Below are positions 12,362 through 25,400 of a DNA stretch of 64,000 nt, piece after piece. A program made the translations under genes and the position numbers. Where the stretch lies: positions 62,001 through 126,000 of the forward strand of contig JAHQIW010007084.1 in the NCBI GenBank assembly GCA_019055375.1. The letters run 5' to 3'. Within the stretch, counting starts at the first letter, position 1. Each line of letters begins with the position of its first letter. This DNA is from Parelaphostrongylus tenuis (lineage: Eukaryota > Nematoda > Chromadorea > Rhabditida > Metastrongylidae). The notes below the pieces were generated by a model. The model was not told the origin of the DNA and did no database searches. It saw nothing but the letters and a program-made list of their open reading frames with translations.

Positions 12362-15200
12362 TGGGGACATATCGATTCACACAAATGCGAAGTCGCATGC
12401 CATAGGCAAAAGTAATGAGTGAAGCATGACGGGAGGCCTAACTGCTCTCATCACTAAGCCGTTCGCACCCGACAACCGACGATCATGACTGATGTGAATA
12501 CCCGTCGTCGCTAATGGTGTGAGCATCGTTTAACTTTCGAATCATATCACGTTAAATTCTCGTTTCTGTGATCTTCCGATTTCCACTGCTTTAATGTGTT
12601 TTAAAGAATAAGGAAATGTTAGCAGTCATGACGAAGCTCATGAATTTTCCTCCTGCAACGAATCTTTGGGTATGACTACGTGATAACATCATTGATGCTC
12701 GCTCAACTCTCGCATTCTTCATGTAGCGTTCGAATCTATTACGAATCTTTCTATGTTATTCTACGAGATGTTGAATTAGTATGCATGGAAGACGCATTCA
12801 TTATCATCTCTGCATTTTTATGGTTTTCATGTTGTTCTTATCGGCGTTTCAACGATAGACGCGAAGGAGTCTATATGCGTATTGGCTGTTTCGAATAAGC
12901 CAAGTTCACAGAGCAAGTCTCATTGGAAGTGGATCTCGAAGAAAAGTTGTCGACGTGAACGCCTAGTCCCACTGTCGGGATGCGTGACATCGCTTTTGTG
13001 TCCATGGTTAATGCTTCCCCACAATCGATTGAAGTGATGAATTATTCATGTCGAAACTGTTGCGTAGACCAATACGTGGTTTGGTCGTCCAATATCGACA
13101 CCGTTGTGCTACAGCAATGCTCGAAAAATCCAATATACTCGCGCACTCCTCGTACTTCTCCCCAAAACGTACTGTCACCGTCAATTCTTCAGTGAATCAA
13201 ACAAGTTAATTTGCTAAAGTTGCCTCTTTAGTTTGAAAAAGATGCCGAAACTTCTTTGCAACTTCGGGTAAGATAAACATGCTGCTCATGTGAATAACTC
13301 AAATCACATCGTTATACGCTATCTTGTAACTCATTTGGATGTCTATCATAATTTACTGAAGAAAGTCTACTCCGACTTTATATTCGCCTCAATGTTAAGA
13401 CCACAATCATTTCAGTGTCTACATAACCTTCTCGTTCCCTAACTACCCAGTCCATTAGTGGAGAATGTGTACAAGATTTGTGCTTACATTCCAGCAACGG
13501 AAATCCGAATACGGGTCTGTGAGCTTTATGCGCACACTGCTTCATTATTGCCTCTCTGAGAACAACAACCTATAGCCCATTTGTTGTGGTGAAATGTTAT
13601 TTTCTCATCTGCTAAGGTATTCTAAGCTATCGTTATTCATGTAACACGTATATTTCTAGTTTTTCTCGAAAAACCTCAAACCAACAGAAGAGGTTATCGA
13701 ATGGGTGTACTTCGTATTACAGACTTTAAAAGGTTGTCTTGTAATACGTTTACTGCAACAAATGAATCTGTTATGATACAAAAAAATCTCTACTTCTGAG
13801 ATTTATATACCATAATCAACGTGATCATTTACGTCTCGAATCGCAATTTTCCATGAAACGCAGTTTTCCATAAAACTGAGTTCTATAACGGTTTTTTGGA
13901 TGAATGTCACTCGCTTTTCTGCCTTCACCATTACATAATTCAACGTTGTCGTATCCGCGTTATATGTGTATTTAGAGCAATGGTAGATAGTAGGAGTGGA
14001 TCGTGCTGCTATCGAGGATGTTGACTTAGGCAATCCAGCAAACACTCAAATCTCCATAGCTCTCCTATACCCTCTTTTCGCTTCTTAGCAATGTCACCTT
14101 CCCTTGCCTCTCGATGTAGGCCATGCCAAACACTTCAAGATCCCTCAAGATTTTCTCCTCCTCCTCCTCCTCCTCCTCCTCCACCTTTATCTCATTCTCA
14201 TTCTAGATTCACCCACTTTTCAGCTAGTTTGCTGCCAACTGACAATGTCTTTTGGAGCGCTTATTCCCCTTAAGCATTTTCTAAAAGTATTAGGGCATAT
14301 TTATCTTGCAAGCAGAGGAGAAAATTGAGCAATGAAATTCTGGTATCTCCTCAGTTTTGTTCAATAAATACCAAATTATCCGGAATTGCCTGGAAATCCG
14401 CAGTTTGAGCGCTAGCAGTGCTCTACACGTCTACCATTAAAATTGCATTTACAAATTGAGAATCTTTCATAGAGTTTTACTGAAGCTGTTCCGTACTTTT
14501 GCTTATATATTACATTGTAGTGCAGATCAGTAAGTGTGTACATATTGTCCAAGAAGATCAAGGAAATTTTATGTTAACATATTTATATTTAAGCAAATAT
14601 CTACTGCCATGAAATCTTCTTCAAATTCACAGAGTGAATACAAGACATTAGGGCTTCTTGAGTGTTTCTATTGTACAGCAATCAGACAACTAGTAAAAAG
14701 TCTACGGCGCTTCGATTTACGAAGTGAAGTGTAATTCACCGACTTCCCAACAATAATGGCGAGAGAGCCCCGAGCTTCTCATTTGGCACGCAGTAGCTTC
14801 TGTTCGCGTCGCATAGAACTCCTCTTTCTACTCATTCTCAATTCATAAACTAGGATATACTATTAGTTGGCGTACAATTCTCGAACATATCTTACCTCAC
14901 CACTGCTTAGATCGTACGTGTTTGCGGAGGAGACCAGCAAGGCCTTCATCCTGCTCATCATCCATATCCGACAGTATGTGTATCTTCTAAAATTCGTGTA
15001 AGATGGCGCGAAAATGGTCTTTTACACCAGAAAGAGATTACGTTTGAGACGTTTTCCAACAGAGAAAAAAGGGGATATCGTTTGGTCGCAAGCGATTTGC
15101 CTAGCAAAATTATGTGGCCATCTTTTCGTTTCCATTGGCGTGGTACTTGTCACTAACCATTACCGTCCCCAATCGGAGGTAATTTTCATTACATCATCTG
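10440..15200. other. Gene-poor stretch with microsatellites
   Basis: No spliced gene could be assembled. It contains a TGTA/TG microsatellite at about 12301-12360 and a TCC run at about 14156-14182. Short open frames such as 12018-12290 and 12980-13195 have no recognised domain. A minus-strand frame at about 14908-14985 (acidic, then Arg/Lys-rich, ending Gln-Trp-stop) looks mildly coding, but I found no partner exon. Confidence 0.35.
12301..12360. repeat. (TGTA)/(TG)n microsatellite
   Basis: A GTATGTATG... tract passes into about 24 bases of pure TG. Frames across it translate to artificial Thr-His or Tyr-Val repeats. Confidence 0.9.
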
Positions 15201-15391
15201 TCTAGTAGAAGTTGGCTTTTTTCATTAGACTCATTAAATGCTCTTTTTCTTGCGCCCTCTTTTTTTCGGAAACACTCTCAAAGACAGAATCGCGTGCCAT
15301 AGATGAGGCCAATTGTGTGAGCTGTTGTCAGGCTGTCCATCTCAGTCCCATCTTTGCCAATCAGAGCGCAATTCGACATTCTAGTAACATC

Positions 15392-15588
15392 ATGGGCGAT
15401 TTCGTCTCGTTACAAGAGGTGAGGCTATGGGCACAATTCTCATCAGATTTCTGCTCTTTCCAACTACTTTCCAGGTGTCATTGTCGAGACCCTCTACATC
15501 GTCTCAAGCCCCTATGTTAACGGATACATCCTTGGATTGTGCCCCAAAAATCTGCCATATGGACAGCAGATGGTGGAACCCCTCTTAA
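15392..15588 (+). CDS. Possible two-exon small gene, unidentified
   Basis: An ATG at 15392 opens nine codons to a GAG|GTGAGG donor (15418/15419). A 56 nt intron ends TTTCCAG at 15474 and the frame resumes in phase 0 to TAA at 15586-15588. The 46-residue product is Ser/Pro-rich at first and ends with two adjacent tryptophans. The frame is also open upstream to about 15212, so this could be the 3' end of a longer coding sequence. It lies 0.8 kb before the Rbfox first exon and could be an alternative 5' exon of it. No family recognised; the splice sites are the main support. Confidence 0.25.
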
Positions 15589-16084
15589 GTCTGCTGATCT
15601 GTACCCTTTTCGATCAACCCCTCAGATGTAAAGCTAGGCATTATTCATCGATTGCCGAATCCCTTTCACATATGCTGTTTTTCCTGGTCGAATTCGTGAA
15701 AACAGCACTTGTTACAAACAACTGTCACTACTCCCAGCGTATCGATTGTCCCTCTCAATCATCACTCAGTTTTTTTCCTTCATTCGTAACATGATAGCTG
15801 ATGAAAAACTCAAATAGTTCATGTATTTTTGTGGATTTACTTGCCGTTTTGTCTGGATCTTCATCTCAAGATGTCGCTGATCTATTTTATCACGAATATT
15901 TGCATTCGCTTTAAATCATTTCGTTCATTAGATCTACCGATTTTCATGTCCTGAAGGGGTGGGACATTGCTGACTGAGGACTGCTAGCGATAGACATGAG
16001 CGATGCTCCGAAACACCTTGGCCGTCAAAAACTAACGAGTCGACCACATTCAACGATGTTGCGCGATATGCAAGACATCCGACC

Positions 16085-16165
16085 TAGCCGGGAACTTAGC
16101 CCGCGTGTCTCGCCCCCTTACCTGCGGCGCGCGTTACCACTGCACCACCCGAGGCCACCGCTCTT
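16085..16165 (-). repeat. tRNA-like SINE head, family B
   Basis: On the minus strand it reads GGCCTCGGGTGGTGCAGTGG TAACGCGCGCC, an A-box-like tRNA D-arm. A similar string, GGCCTTCGTGATGTAGTGG TAGCACGCGCC, occurs at 33563 on the plus strand. Two copies of one tRNA-like head with different bodies suggest a second SINE family. Confidence 0.45.
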
Positions 16166-16229
16166 CTGCCAGCAGCTCGAGGCCTCTGAGCTTAGTGATA
16201 ATCCATCTTTCTACGTGCTTACGTAAATA

Positions 16230-16422
16230 CGAACAAATCAATACCGTGTAGTTAACGAGGTGTCATCTGGCGGCTTGTCCCACGGACCCGCTGTCCCGTT
16301 GTCGGCCTATGGCGGTACGAAGGGAAGCAGTGAATCTCGCGCTTTGTGCAAGCGAGCCGAGCCGCGCCGCAGCCTGAACGCGCGACGCGGTTTCGCGCGT
16401 GAGGTCAGCAGTCAGTGGCAGG
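16230..16422 (+). promoter_or_regulatory. GC-rich 5' region of the Rbfox gene
   Basis: A sharp rise in G+C compared with the surrounding AT-rich DNA, with many CG dinucleotides (GCGCGAC, CGCGGTTTCGCGCG). It ends immediately before the first proposed start codon. No TATA box is evident. Promoter or 5' leader is an inference from position and composition. Confidence 0.4.
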
Positions 16423-19400
16423 ATGGCGGAGACGCGATGCACGGTCATGGTCCCGATTGCTCCGAATCTCAAGGTACGACTAGGCTCTTTCTCACCGATT
16501 TCGTGGTCCCCTTGAACCCCCTACTCTGCCCCCGGTTCTGTCACTGGTGCTGCGCCCATCACTCTCTTTTTCTCTCCTGTCCTCTCGTCTTCGACTCTGC
16601 ACCCATCAGTTTCGTTCATCACCCTCTCAGGTCACCCACTGACTAGACGAGCTGTCTCTCCCTCGAGGCGTTTTCTCCAACTGTTTCTCATTTTTTTATC
16701 GCATCGCTAATAGTTTCAATCACATTTCAGAGTATGCAAACTCTCTATCAACTGACTGGTTCGGCTGGACAGGCGTTCCAGGGTCAACCGCTTGGATTGG
16801 GATTGATCCCAGGCGGCATATCACCGGCGCTCTTGCAACAGATACAAGCCGCTCAACACTCGCAACTTGTCGCCGTTTCTGCAGGTAAAGTGACTACCAC
16901 TCGGCTAATCGTTATCTATTGTAATACAATTTCAGATGTACGAGATCGATTTTCCAAATCCAAACCATTGTACTTACTTTTAATCCAGATTTTGTTATAC
17001 TTGCTTTTAATGGTCGGCTATTTTTTGTATTTTTGTGCTCATTTGAAGGCCTGTCTTCTCCCGCGTTGACTGGTGCATAATTTATCTACTCATTTCAAGA
17101 TGTAGTTAATAAGCGAGCAAATTAGCATGCTGATAATGTGCGAATGGCTGTTGGGTTCAAATGCAGCGATGGCAAATGAAGGCGTCAATGTGACTCGGGG
17201 CTAAGACACAGTTGGCAAAAGTACGGTGTACAGATGGATCATAAAGTTTGACGAAGACGAAGGTGAAGGAAGTTTGGAAGATCAGCCGCGTTCAGGTCCT
17301 CCCAAAAGAAGTTGATCGTGCATAAAGGTTCATGAATAAATGTTTTGCAAGCATTTTCTCAGAACTTTTTTGCCAACCTGTTATCGTGTCGTTTCATAAG
17401 TTTTGACACTTAAGCAATAAACCAAAAATATCAACCACAGGTGATCAAAATTCCATTATTTCAATATTGTTCGATTGCGTATTCCCTTGCGAACATTTTG
17501 CTACACAACTTGCCTATAATTGTTTCAAGATGGAGCTGTCTTGGGAACAAATTCACCTGCTACTCATATAGCAATGACGTGTGGCGGAAAATGTTAGTGA
17601 GGCGGCCCCTAATATTAATGGAGTAATGGGCAATGATAATGTTGCAGGAATGGCGACTAGAAAGTGATCTACAAAGTTTAAAGCTGGAGAAAATAGTCTG
17701 GAGGATCAGTCGCGCTCGGGCCATTCACAGGAAGTTTCATTGATCTTGCGAGCCGCTTCACTAGCATTTTACCCTACGCGCCATTCGTGCATGAGTAGCA
17801 GGCGAATTTGTTCTCACGTTAGAGTAGAGTAAGTGTAGGCAAATTGTAGACCAAAATGTTCGCAAGAAAATATGATAAGTTTGGTGTTGATTGCTATAGT
17901 GTCAAAACTTATGGAACGATCGAGTAAGTACTATAGCCAATGCTTCGGCTGTATTATGTATCTATTTCTTCTTTACACACCGCCGAAAATCTTAGTCAAA
18001 ATGATGAAGATTCATGACAATCTTGTGTCAGCTTGTCAGTAGTAGCAGATTGCTATTCGTCCACGCGACGCTTTAATGAAGGTTGAGATTCCAGGTCTAC
18101 TTCCAGAATTTACTCTTAGATGCTTTGAAACAATCTTTTTCTCAACATCGTAGGAGAAATCATCCATTTAAGACTTAGTCCGAACACTTCATCCCTCTTC
18201 TTGACCATTAACGAGACATACACTTTGTGGTCACTTCCACTTACTCATCCATTTGTCACATGTAGTAGATGTGATCATTTAAGGTAACTACACTATTCAG
18301 TAATGTACGAACGGGCAGTAGTATATCTTGTACGCTCCTTCGGTCACATATTAAGATTGCCTCGTGAGCTTTGCTCGTGCAGTGTATACCAAGGAGCTTT
18401 AATTGTCCTCGTATTAGTGTAGGAATAAGAAAGAATCTCTTTTCGAAGTCTTCTCTAGTGCATATTCACGAGTAGTTTGGTGGTCAGTTCTAATCAAACG
18501 TGCAGCAACCCGTTTGTTTTAGCGACTCGGAGACATTTTTCTGCGTTTTCCCCATCTTTTTTTTTTTCATAGGATTTTTGCTTAATCGATGCTCAGCGTG
18601 CTATGTGTATTCATGGGATCGTGACAATCTTATATCTCTGCTGAGATACGGCTATCGGTATTCAGAAAATAAATGCTATTCCATTGTATTGGCGACAAGG
18701 TGACCACCCTTTCTAATCTGTTATTTCATCTGAAAGGGTACTTGATCGCTCTCCATTAGCTGTTAGATGCTTTTCACCACTTTGGGGGTCGTCTTACAGT
18801 GAAAGAGTGACCCCATATGGAGATAATCTATAAAGGATGTATGAAATTGTTGTTTTAGAATTTTGCACAAGTACTTGAGCACTTCAGGTTGAAGACAACT
18901 GTAAAGCTTAGTTCTTCAGATGGCTTATTTCGATCACTTTAAGAAAATAATATGTTTGCTTTGAACTTTTTTCTCCATCTCATTTCGTGCCTTAACCTAC
19001 AGTGGCTGAAGAAATGCGCACAAGTTCATATATTTCACGTCGACCTCCTAATTAGGCTAGTATTATTCTTGTACAGGAGTAGCGTATCACGTAAAGATTG
19101 TCATTGCGATAGCTGCTATTGGCGCAGTTTCGTTGCGCCCGTTCCACTGAATCGATCATTTTGCCGAGTTAAATTGTTGGACTAGGACAACATTTAGATT
19201 TGTGCTTAGCCTACAAATTTTTTGCCAGAGGGTTTCTTCCATGTTTGCACTGTTTGAAAAGGTGGTCCATACAGAAATGGATTCAGATTCGTTCAGAAGT
19301 CCATATTGTTCACTTCGTCCCTTGTGATTGTCGTCGGATATAGCTCTAAAGCCAGTTTTGTAAGTGAATACTGTGTATCATAAAAAGATCTCGGATGTGG

Positions 19401-22400
19401 AGCAGAAAATTATGTGTATTCATAGTGCGATTTGCTCATGCGGGAACACTTTGCCTTATAGGAATTTCAAAGCAACTTATGCTTAGGAAGCTGAGCTATA
19501 AGTAATGTATTTTTGGCTTCAAAATCTGAGTTCTTGGATGTTTCTATTCTTGAATGCTTTGCAACCAGTTGACTCTGGATTTCACATATTTCGATTTTTC
19601 TTCTCCTTTTTCCTTCTTTTGATAAGACTGATGCATATAAACTTTAAGAATTCTTCTAGAATTGTAGGACAGTCAGATTTCGCCACTGAAATGAATTGTT
19701 AATCAGTCAGCGCAGAAATTAGGAAGATTTTATTTCCTTATTCAATGCAAAACTGTTTTAGAGATCTCTTTTTTGAACTTTTGTTGGTTTTTTTCAAATT
19801 TATATTGGTTGCTGTTGCATAGCATGAACATTTGTCAGTGTTCGTACATTCCAACACAACATTAAAAATTCAGGGCTTCGATGATATATTCAAAAGTAAA
19901 TCAGATACGACGCGGCTCATTCTTTACAACAAATTGACACTGATAACTTTTTTTCTTCTAGTGCAATATATTGATTCATTGTTGCAGTGATAGAGAATCT
20001 CTTTCTGAGTCTGGCCTTTTGGCAGTTATCGTTTTCTGTTGTAAAAAATCCTTACATCATTCGTGTTGGAATTTCATCAAAGGTCAAGTCAATAGCGTTC
20101 CATGAAAAAAGTATGTTGACAGTGTTTAATCGCTGTGTCATCTAACCTCCCATGAGATCATGAAACACCCACATTTTGAGCATTCTTCATTCCATATCGT
20201 ATCTTAATGCGTTTCAAAAGTGGACGATATTAGATCTCGGAAGCTATCTCCAGATCGTGGATTGATCCATTCGTCTGCTGCATCATCTCTTCAAGCATAC
20301 ATTTGCGGCAGTTTCCATTTATTCGTGACCAAAATTTGAACCACTGCGACGGAACCTTCCGAGAATCCGGCTTTGTCTTTATTGAAAAGAGCGTTTTTCC
20401 TTGAATAGGAAAATGAAAGCGCCAGAAAAGCTTAATTTTTCGGACATAGACGGCTAAAGAGATCACCCTAGAAGATGATGCAATTTCAGTGACCATTAAT
20501 CCAGCTTGAAATAATATTCGTTCTGTATGAATATCAGAGTAATTAGACTTCCATTTCAAATGTGTCTAAGTGTGTAAGACACTCGGGTTCGGCTAATCGA
20601 CGTTGGTTTGTACTGACTACCAAATTGTAAATTTGAGATGGGCTGAATTCGAAAAAATATACGTAAAAATTTGACTAAGTTAGTTAGAATTAGAGTTGTA
20701 AGTAACTTGTGTGAAATGTACACGTCATAATGGAATTCTGTATACTGGATCGATTTCGTTGTGAACGTATATCATACGACCTTCGTTTTTTACTCTTTCG
20801 CCATCCTTTTCGGCTTAATATTTGGCTCTCATCTAGGTGTTTGAATTAATTTTGAAACAATACGGGACAATCAGTGCGGTAATATCGATGTTGAAATTGT
20901 TGTTGCTCTAAAGAGCGATATACAAAATAAATACTTTTTCTAATAAAAAATTTTTTTCATCGAAAAAGTCTCGAAAGTCCACGGAATTCCCCACTTGATC
21001 CACGAAGTGGTATTTCGTATGGTTTCCAATGATGTTATGTTTTGTTTTCATTTTTTAAAGTGATGATATGAAGACTGTCGTGTTAGCCACCAAAACATTA
21101 CATCATACTGTGTATTACAGAAACTATAATATAGTTTTCTTTTAGGTATTTTTATTAGAATTGACATAGGGCAATTCTATTGCGCACTAATCAACCTTTC
21201 AGTGTAGTTTTTATATCGGTAGATTTAGGTCTTTGTTTTTTCCATATTAACATGTAAATAGATTCTCGATTTGCGATACAAATTGAAGTGTGTAACCTTC
21301 GCTGTCAGACTTCACGAGATGTTCGCGTCGGGAAGTTCCAGTCTAGATGATAGAGCTAAATTTTTTCTAGAACTGAGAAGTTGGACAGAATTTTATACCC
21401 TTGAAACGAAATGATTTTTTTCAATGAGCATAATTTTATTCTTGGAATTCTACGTGGAAGTGCTCATAGATTTTTAATGATCTCAAATGTGTCTTCTATT
21501 CGAATAGCGAGCAATGTGCATTTCAGCTAACATACAAGCACAACATGGCATGGTGGTTCCCAGTGGCTCTTCAATGATGAACAATCCATTGGAGTCTAAT
21601 GATAAACATAAAGTGAGCTATTTGGTACAGTTATACAAAAATTTACCTAAACGAGGTTAAGACCAGTATCTAGGAGGCTCAAGTAGGCAAAGCACCCGTT
21701 ATCGGATTTCAGAGCTCTGCTATTTGGCAGGTAGAACTATACATCTTTACCTACATGGTTTCCAGTGCTTTGACGACCACACTTCTTAGTACGTTAGGTT
21801 GCTCCAAAAGTTTTGACACTAAAGCACTAAACGTTGAATTTACTAATCAGAAGTAATTAGAATTGCATAATCCTGGTATCGTTCAATTGCGCATTTTCTT
21901 GCGAATACAATTTGCCTATATTTGCTTCAAGACGGGGCTGTCTTGGGAACAAATTTGCTTGCTACTCATGCAGAAATTGCGCGTAGGCGAAAATGCTAGT
22001 GGAGCGGCGAGCAAGATTAATGGAGCTTGAAGCGATGACAGTGTTGCAGAAAGGACGGCTAGGAAGTGGTTCGTGAAGTTCAAAGCTGGAGTGAAAAGTC
22101 TGGAGGATCAGTCGCGCTTGGGCCGTCCATAGGAAACTCCTTCAGTCTTGCGCGCCGCTTAAATAAAATTTTCCTATTTTTCTCTACGCGCCATCTGTGT
22201 GTATGAGTAGCAAGCGAATTTGTTCCCACCACAGCTCCGTCTTGAAGCACGTATAGGCAAGTTGTATATCAAAATGTTTTCTAGAAAATTTGCAATTGAA
22301 CCACACCAAAATCATGCATTTAATAATTTTGGTGTTTATCGCTTTATTCCCAGATATTATGGAACGAGCTAATAGTATTCGATATGCCATGAGAAAGCCT

Positions 22401-25400
22401 CATGTGGTTTCTCCTTTGTTCAAAACCCATTGATATTTTCCATTCGATGAATGTGTGCCCGCTATACTTTGTGATATCTTCCAAGAAGTCAGGAGAGCTT
22501 TAGGTGGAAAGAGTGCACTGATACTAAAATTTCATCCAAAATGAACCATGATTATCAAATTTGCGGAGTTTGGGATTTTCGCTTTGTAGTTTTGAAATGA
22601 CTATATGTTAAAACGAGCGCGAAAATGTAGGTAGAGGTGCAATCTCAGTAGAATTCCGTCATATATGCAGATGATCAGTTTCGGAGAAATCGAGAAACAC
22701 TAAACATTATATTTCATTTCTCGATCAATCGATGAGCTGCTTATTCGTACTTTTGAATGACTGTTCAAAATATCTTTTGATCCCAAGTCGGTGCGTTCAT
22801 CAAGGCGGGAATGTCAGAGTATTCCAGTTGCTATTATAGTATTATCGTAGGTTTTACGATGTGCAGTAGATGACAACGAGTTTTGCGTTAGTTTCTGTTT
22901 TCTAATGCTGCTTCGGAATCATACAGTGAGGGAAGTAGAAGAGAGTGTGCAAATATCTTAATTGCTTCACTTTGGAATCTAACGAGAATTAACACGGGAA
23001 TCGACGTTATTTTTTCATTTTTTCAAAGATTTTTTTTTCTCCGCTGTTCAGAGGATACTAAATCGAGAGTCTCTGTGTATCACTGCTAATGCAATAAGGC
23101 AGACATACTCACATTCATACTTATCTTCATTGTTCTATGAAATTATGTCCTAAATATCCAATAATTTGTGCTAGTCGGGATGTCCGTATCCGAGCTTGGA
23201 TTTTCCAGCAATGGAGAAATCTTCTTGTTGTAGATTTAGACATCCAACACGGTCTTCATTGATTGGTTTTAGAAGCGCACATGATTCACATATTCCTTCC
23301 ACCACTTTTTTGAGTGTTAAATTTGAGTAAAACCATGTGTTGAGGAGGAGCAGCAAGCGGAATACGACCTCCAGTTACAAATTCATCAACAGCTGGCTGG
23401 TATCGGACCTCAGATACCTGCATCACAAATGCCGGCCTCATCAATGCCTCAGCCAGACCCGAGCACAAGCAATGAAGTCGATGGTAATAAATCAGTGGTC
23501 TAATTCGTTGGAAAACCAGTTTTAATTTTATAAATAGTATTATCTCCTTTCTCTTCATTGATGTACGTTGCTTGGGTTCAAATTCTATACAAACTAGTGT
23601 TCATAGCTAAATTCAACTGAATTTAGGTTCACATGATATTGCACCGAAACGTCTTCACGTTTCTAATATACCTTTCCGTTTTCGTGATCCTGATCTTAGA
23701 GTAATGTTCGAGAAATTTGGACCGGTGATGGACGTCGAGATAATATTCAACGAACGTGGAAGTAAGGTCAGTGTTGTGATTCAATGTCTGATCATTTTCA
23801 TCCACGTGCAAAATATTTGAACTCGCAGAAGTACTTACGATCTAGTGTGTCCGTGTCATGTTTTTTGATAGTTTTATTTTCTAGGATTATGTTTACGCTA
23901 TTTTTTGCGTTCGACAATCACTAAGCATTTTCGGCGTTTTGAACACTAGTGTACATAGGCGTCTGGACTAGGTGCGGTGTGGACGTTATAATGTCCATTA
24001 TCAGCATGATGGGTACCACTTATTTTGTTGCACTTCGCTATGTATATTCCTTTGGTGCTCGAAAGGAGATTGAATCTAGAGGGTCAGAGTAAAATTAGTG
24101 CTCACTTGCACTAAGTAATCCATAAGAAAGCGCCCTACAAGTTCACGTGTTCATTTTTCGGTTTCCAATAATTCCTTTCATTATTATTTGAGCCAACATG
24201 TCATGTGGTCTGGTAAAGGCTCTTGTACAGCCCGAGACACGTGTTTCGTCCTTACAGACTCATCAGCCGGGCAGAACCCGTCGTCTGTCGATCTTTTCGA
24301 TTCTTTAGATCGACAGACGACGGGTTCTGCCCGGCTGATGAGTCTGTAAGGACGAAACACGTGTCTCGGGCTGTACAAGAGCCTTTACCAGACCACATGA
24401 CATGTTGGCTCAAATAATAATGAAAGGATCTATTGAAATTTGAGCGTGGTCTTAATAAAGCACTCGAAGGAAAGGTTTCCAATAATTTCAAAACAAAAGC
24501 ACTATCGAAGGGGTTCATTATTCAGCAACACCTTGAAACATGACGCTCTAAAAATTACTTTGCATGTGAATAAGTATACCATCGAGAGGCCTCTGTACAT
24601 GGTAGAAATAGTTTTCAGATAACGCTATACATTAATAAGGTACTCGATTACCGATGTGATTTATCGCGTTGCATGTTTGAAAGCAATTCTCAATATTCAT
24701 TCTCAAAGTTTTTGACTGATATCGTAAAAAGGGCGTTTAAGAGCACTTTTCATATCACCCTACAACTTTTACAACTTATCAGCCTTATATTTTCTGGTCA
24801 AAATCAGGTGTTTCTAGTATTAGTATGAGCACCATAGTCAGTTGTTCCCTTTATCTGTAAAACGAGCGGACAATACTAATAAATTCACCACAGTGGCCTG
24901 CTCTAAACGAGTTTATAGAAATTTTTTTTAGTTGTTTCACTATGCTGTAATTAGTGAAGTTCAGTTGCTCTAGTAAGTCAACTTTAAGCACGTGAAGTGC
25001 TCTGTTTTCCTTGATATCTTGAAATCTTGAGTGGAATTTTCCTTAGGATCACGAGATGTATCCCAAGGTGCCCTCAGAGATGGTAGTGAGTCCCGGGGAT
25101 CGATTTTTCGAGAAAACCACTAGACGGATTTAACGCACAAGCCATCGTGTGCGTAAGCTACATGAACTCTGTAATATTCATGGAGTCGTTAATCAAGATT
25201 AAATGCTAGTAGTCGCGATAGATCCTTGTGCATCTAGAAAACATCGCGTAACTACGTGGAAGAGGAGTCGTCTACCTAAACTGTAGAGAGCGAAGATTCT
25301 TAGGAACTGTTGAGAGAAATAATTCATATATTTAGTTTTTTGGATATCTACATATTGCTTCTTCCTCTGTGTCTCCATTTTTTCATAACTTCCACCGGAG

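Larger units (their letters stand above)
24174..24427. repeat. Near-perfect palindrome with a ribozyme in each arm
   Basis: Arms 24174-24293 and 24308-24427 (120 bases each) are exact inverse complements by my reading, around a 14-base spacer. Each arm carries a full hammerhead motif. Beyond the right arm the element body continues (ATTGAAATTTGAGCGTGGTC, CACTCGAAGG), as it does in the copy at 37.3 kb. So the right arm is part of the standard element and the left arm is an inverted duplication of its 5' part. GGTTTCCAATAATT occurs on both sides (about 24160 and 24473), possibly a target duplication. Located in the Rbfox intron that splits the RRM. Confidence 0.9.

Noticed and set aside
20230..20559. 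109-codon minus frame in an Rbfox intron
   Set aside because: No family, no splice partner and ordinary length for chance in this window.
24184..24417. Two 64-codon frames with almost the same peptide, one on each strand
   Set aside because: They are the two arms of the palindrome read in opposite directions. The open frame lies over ribozyme stems, so it is not protein-coding.
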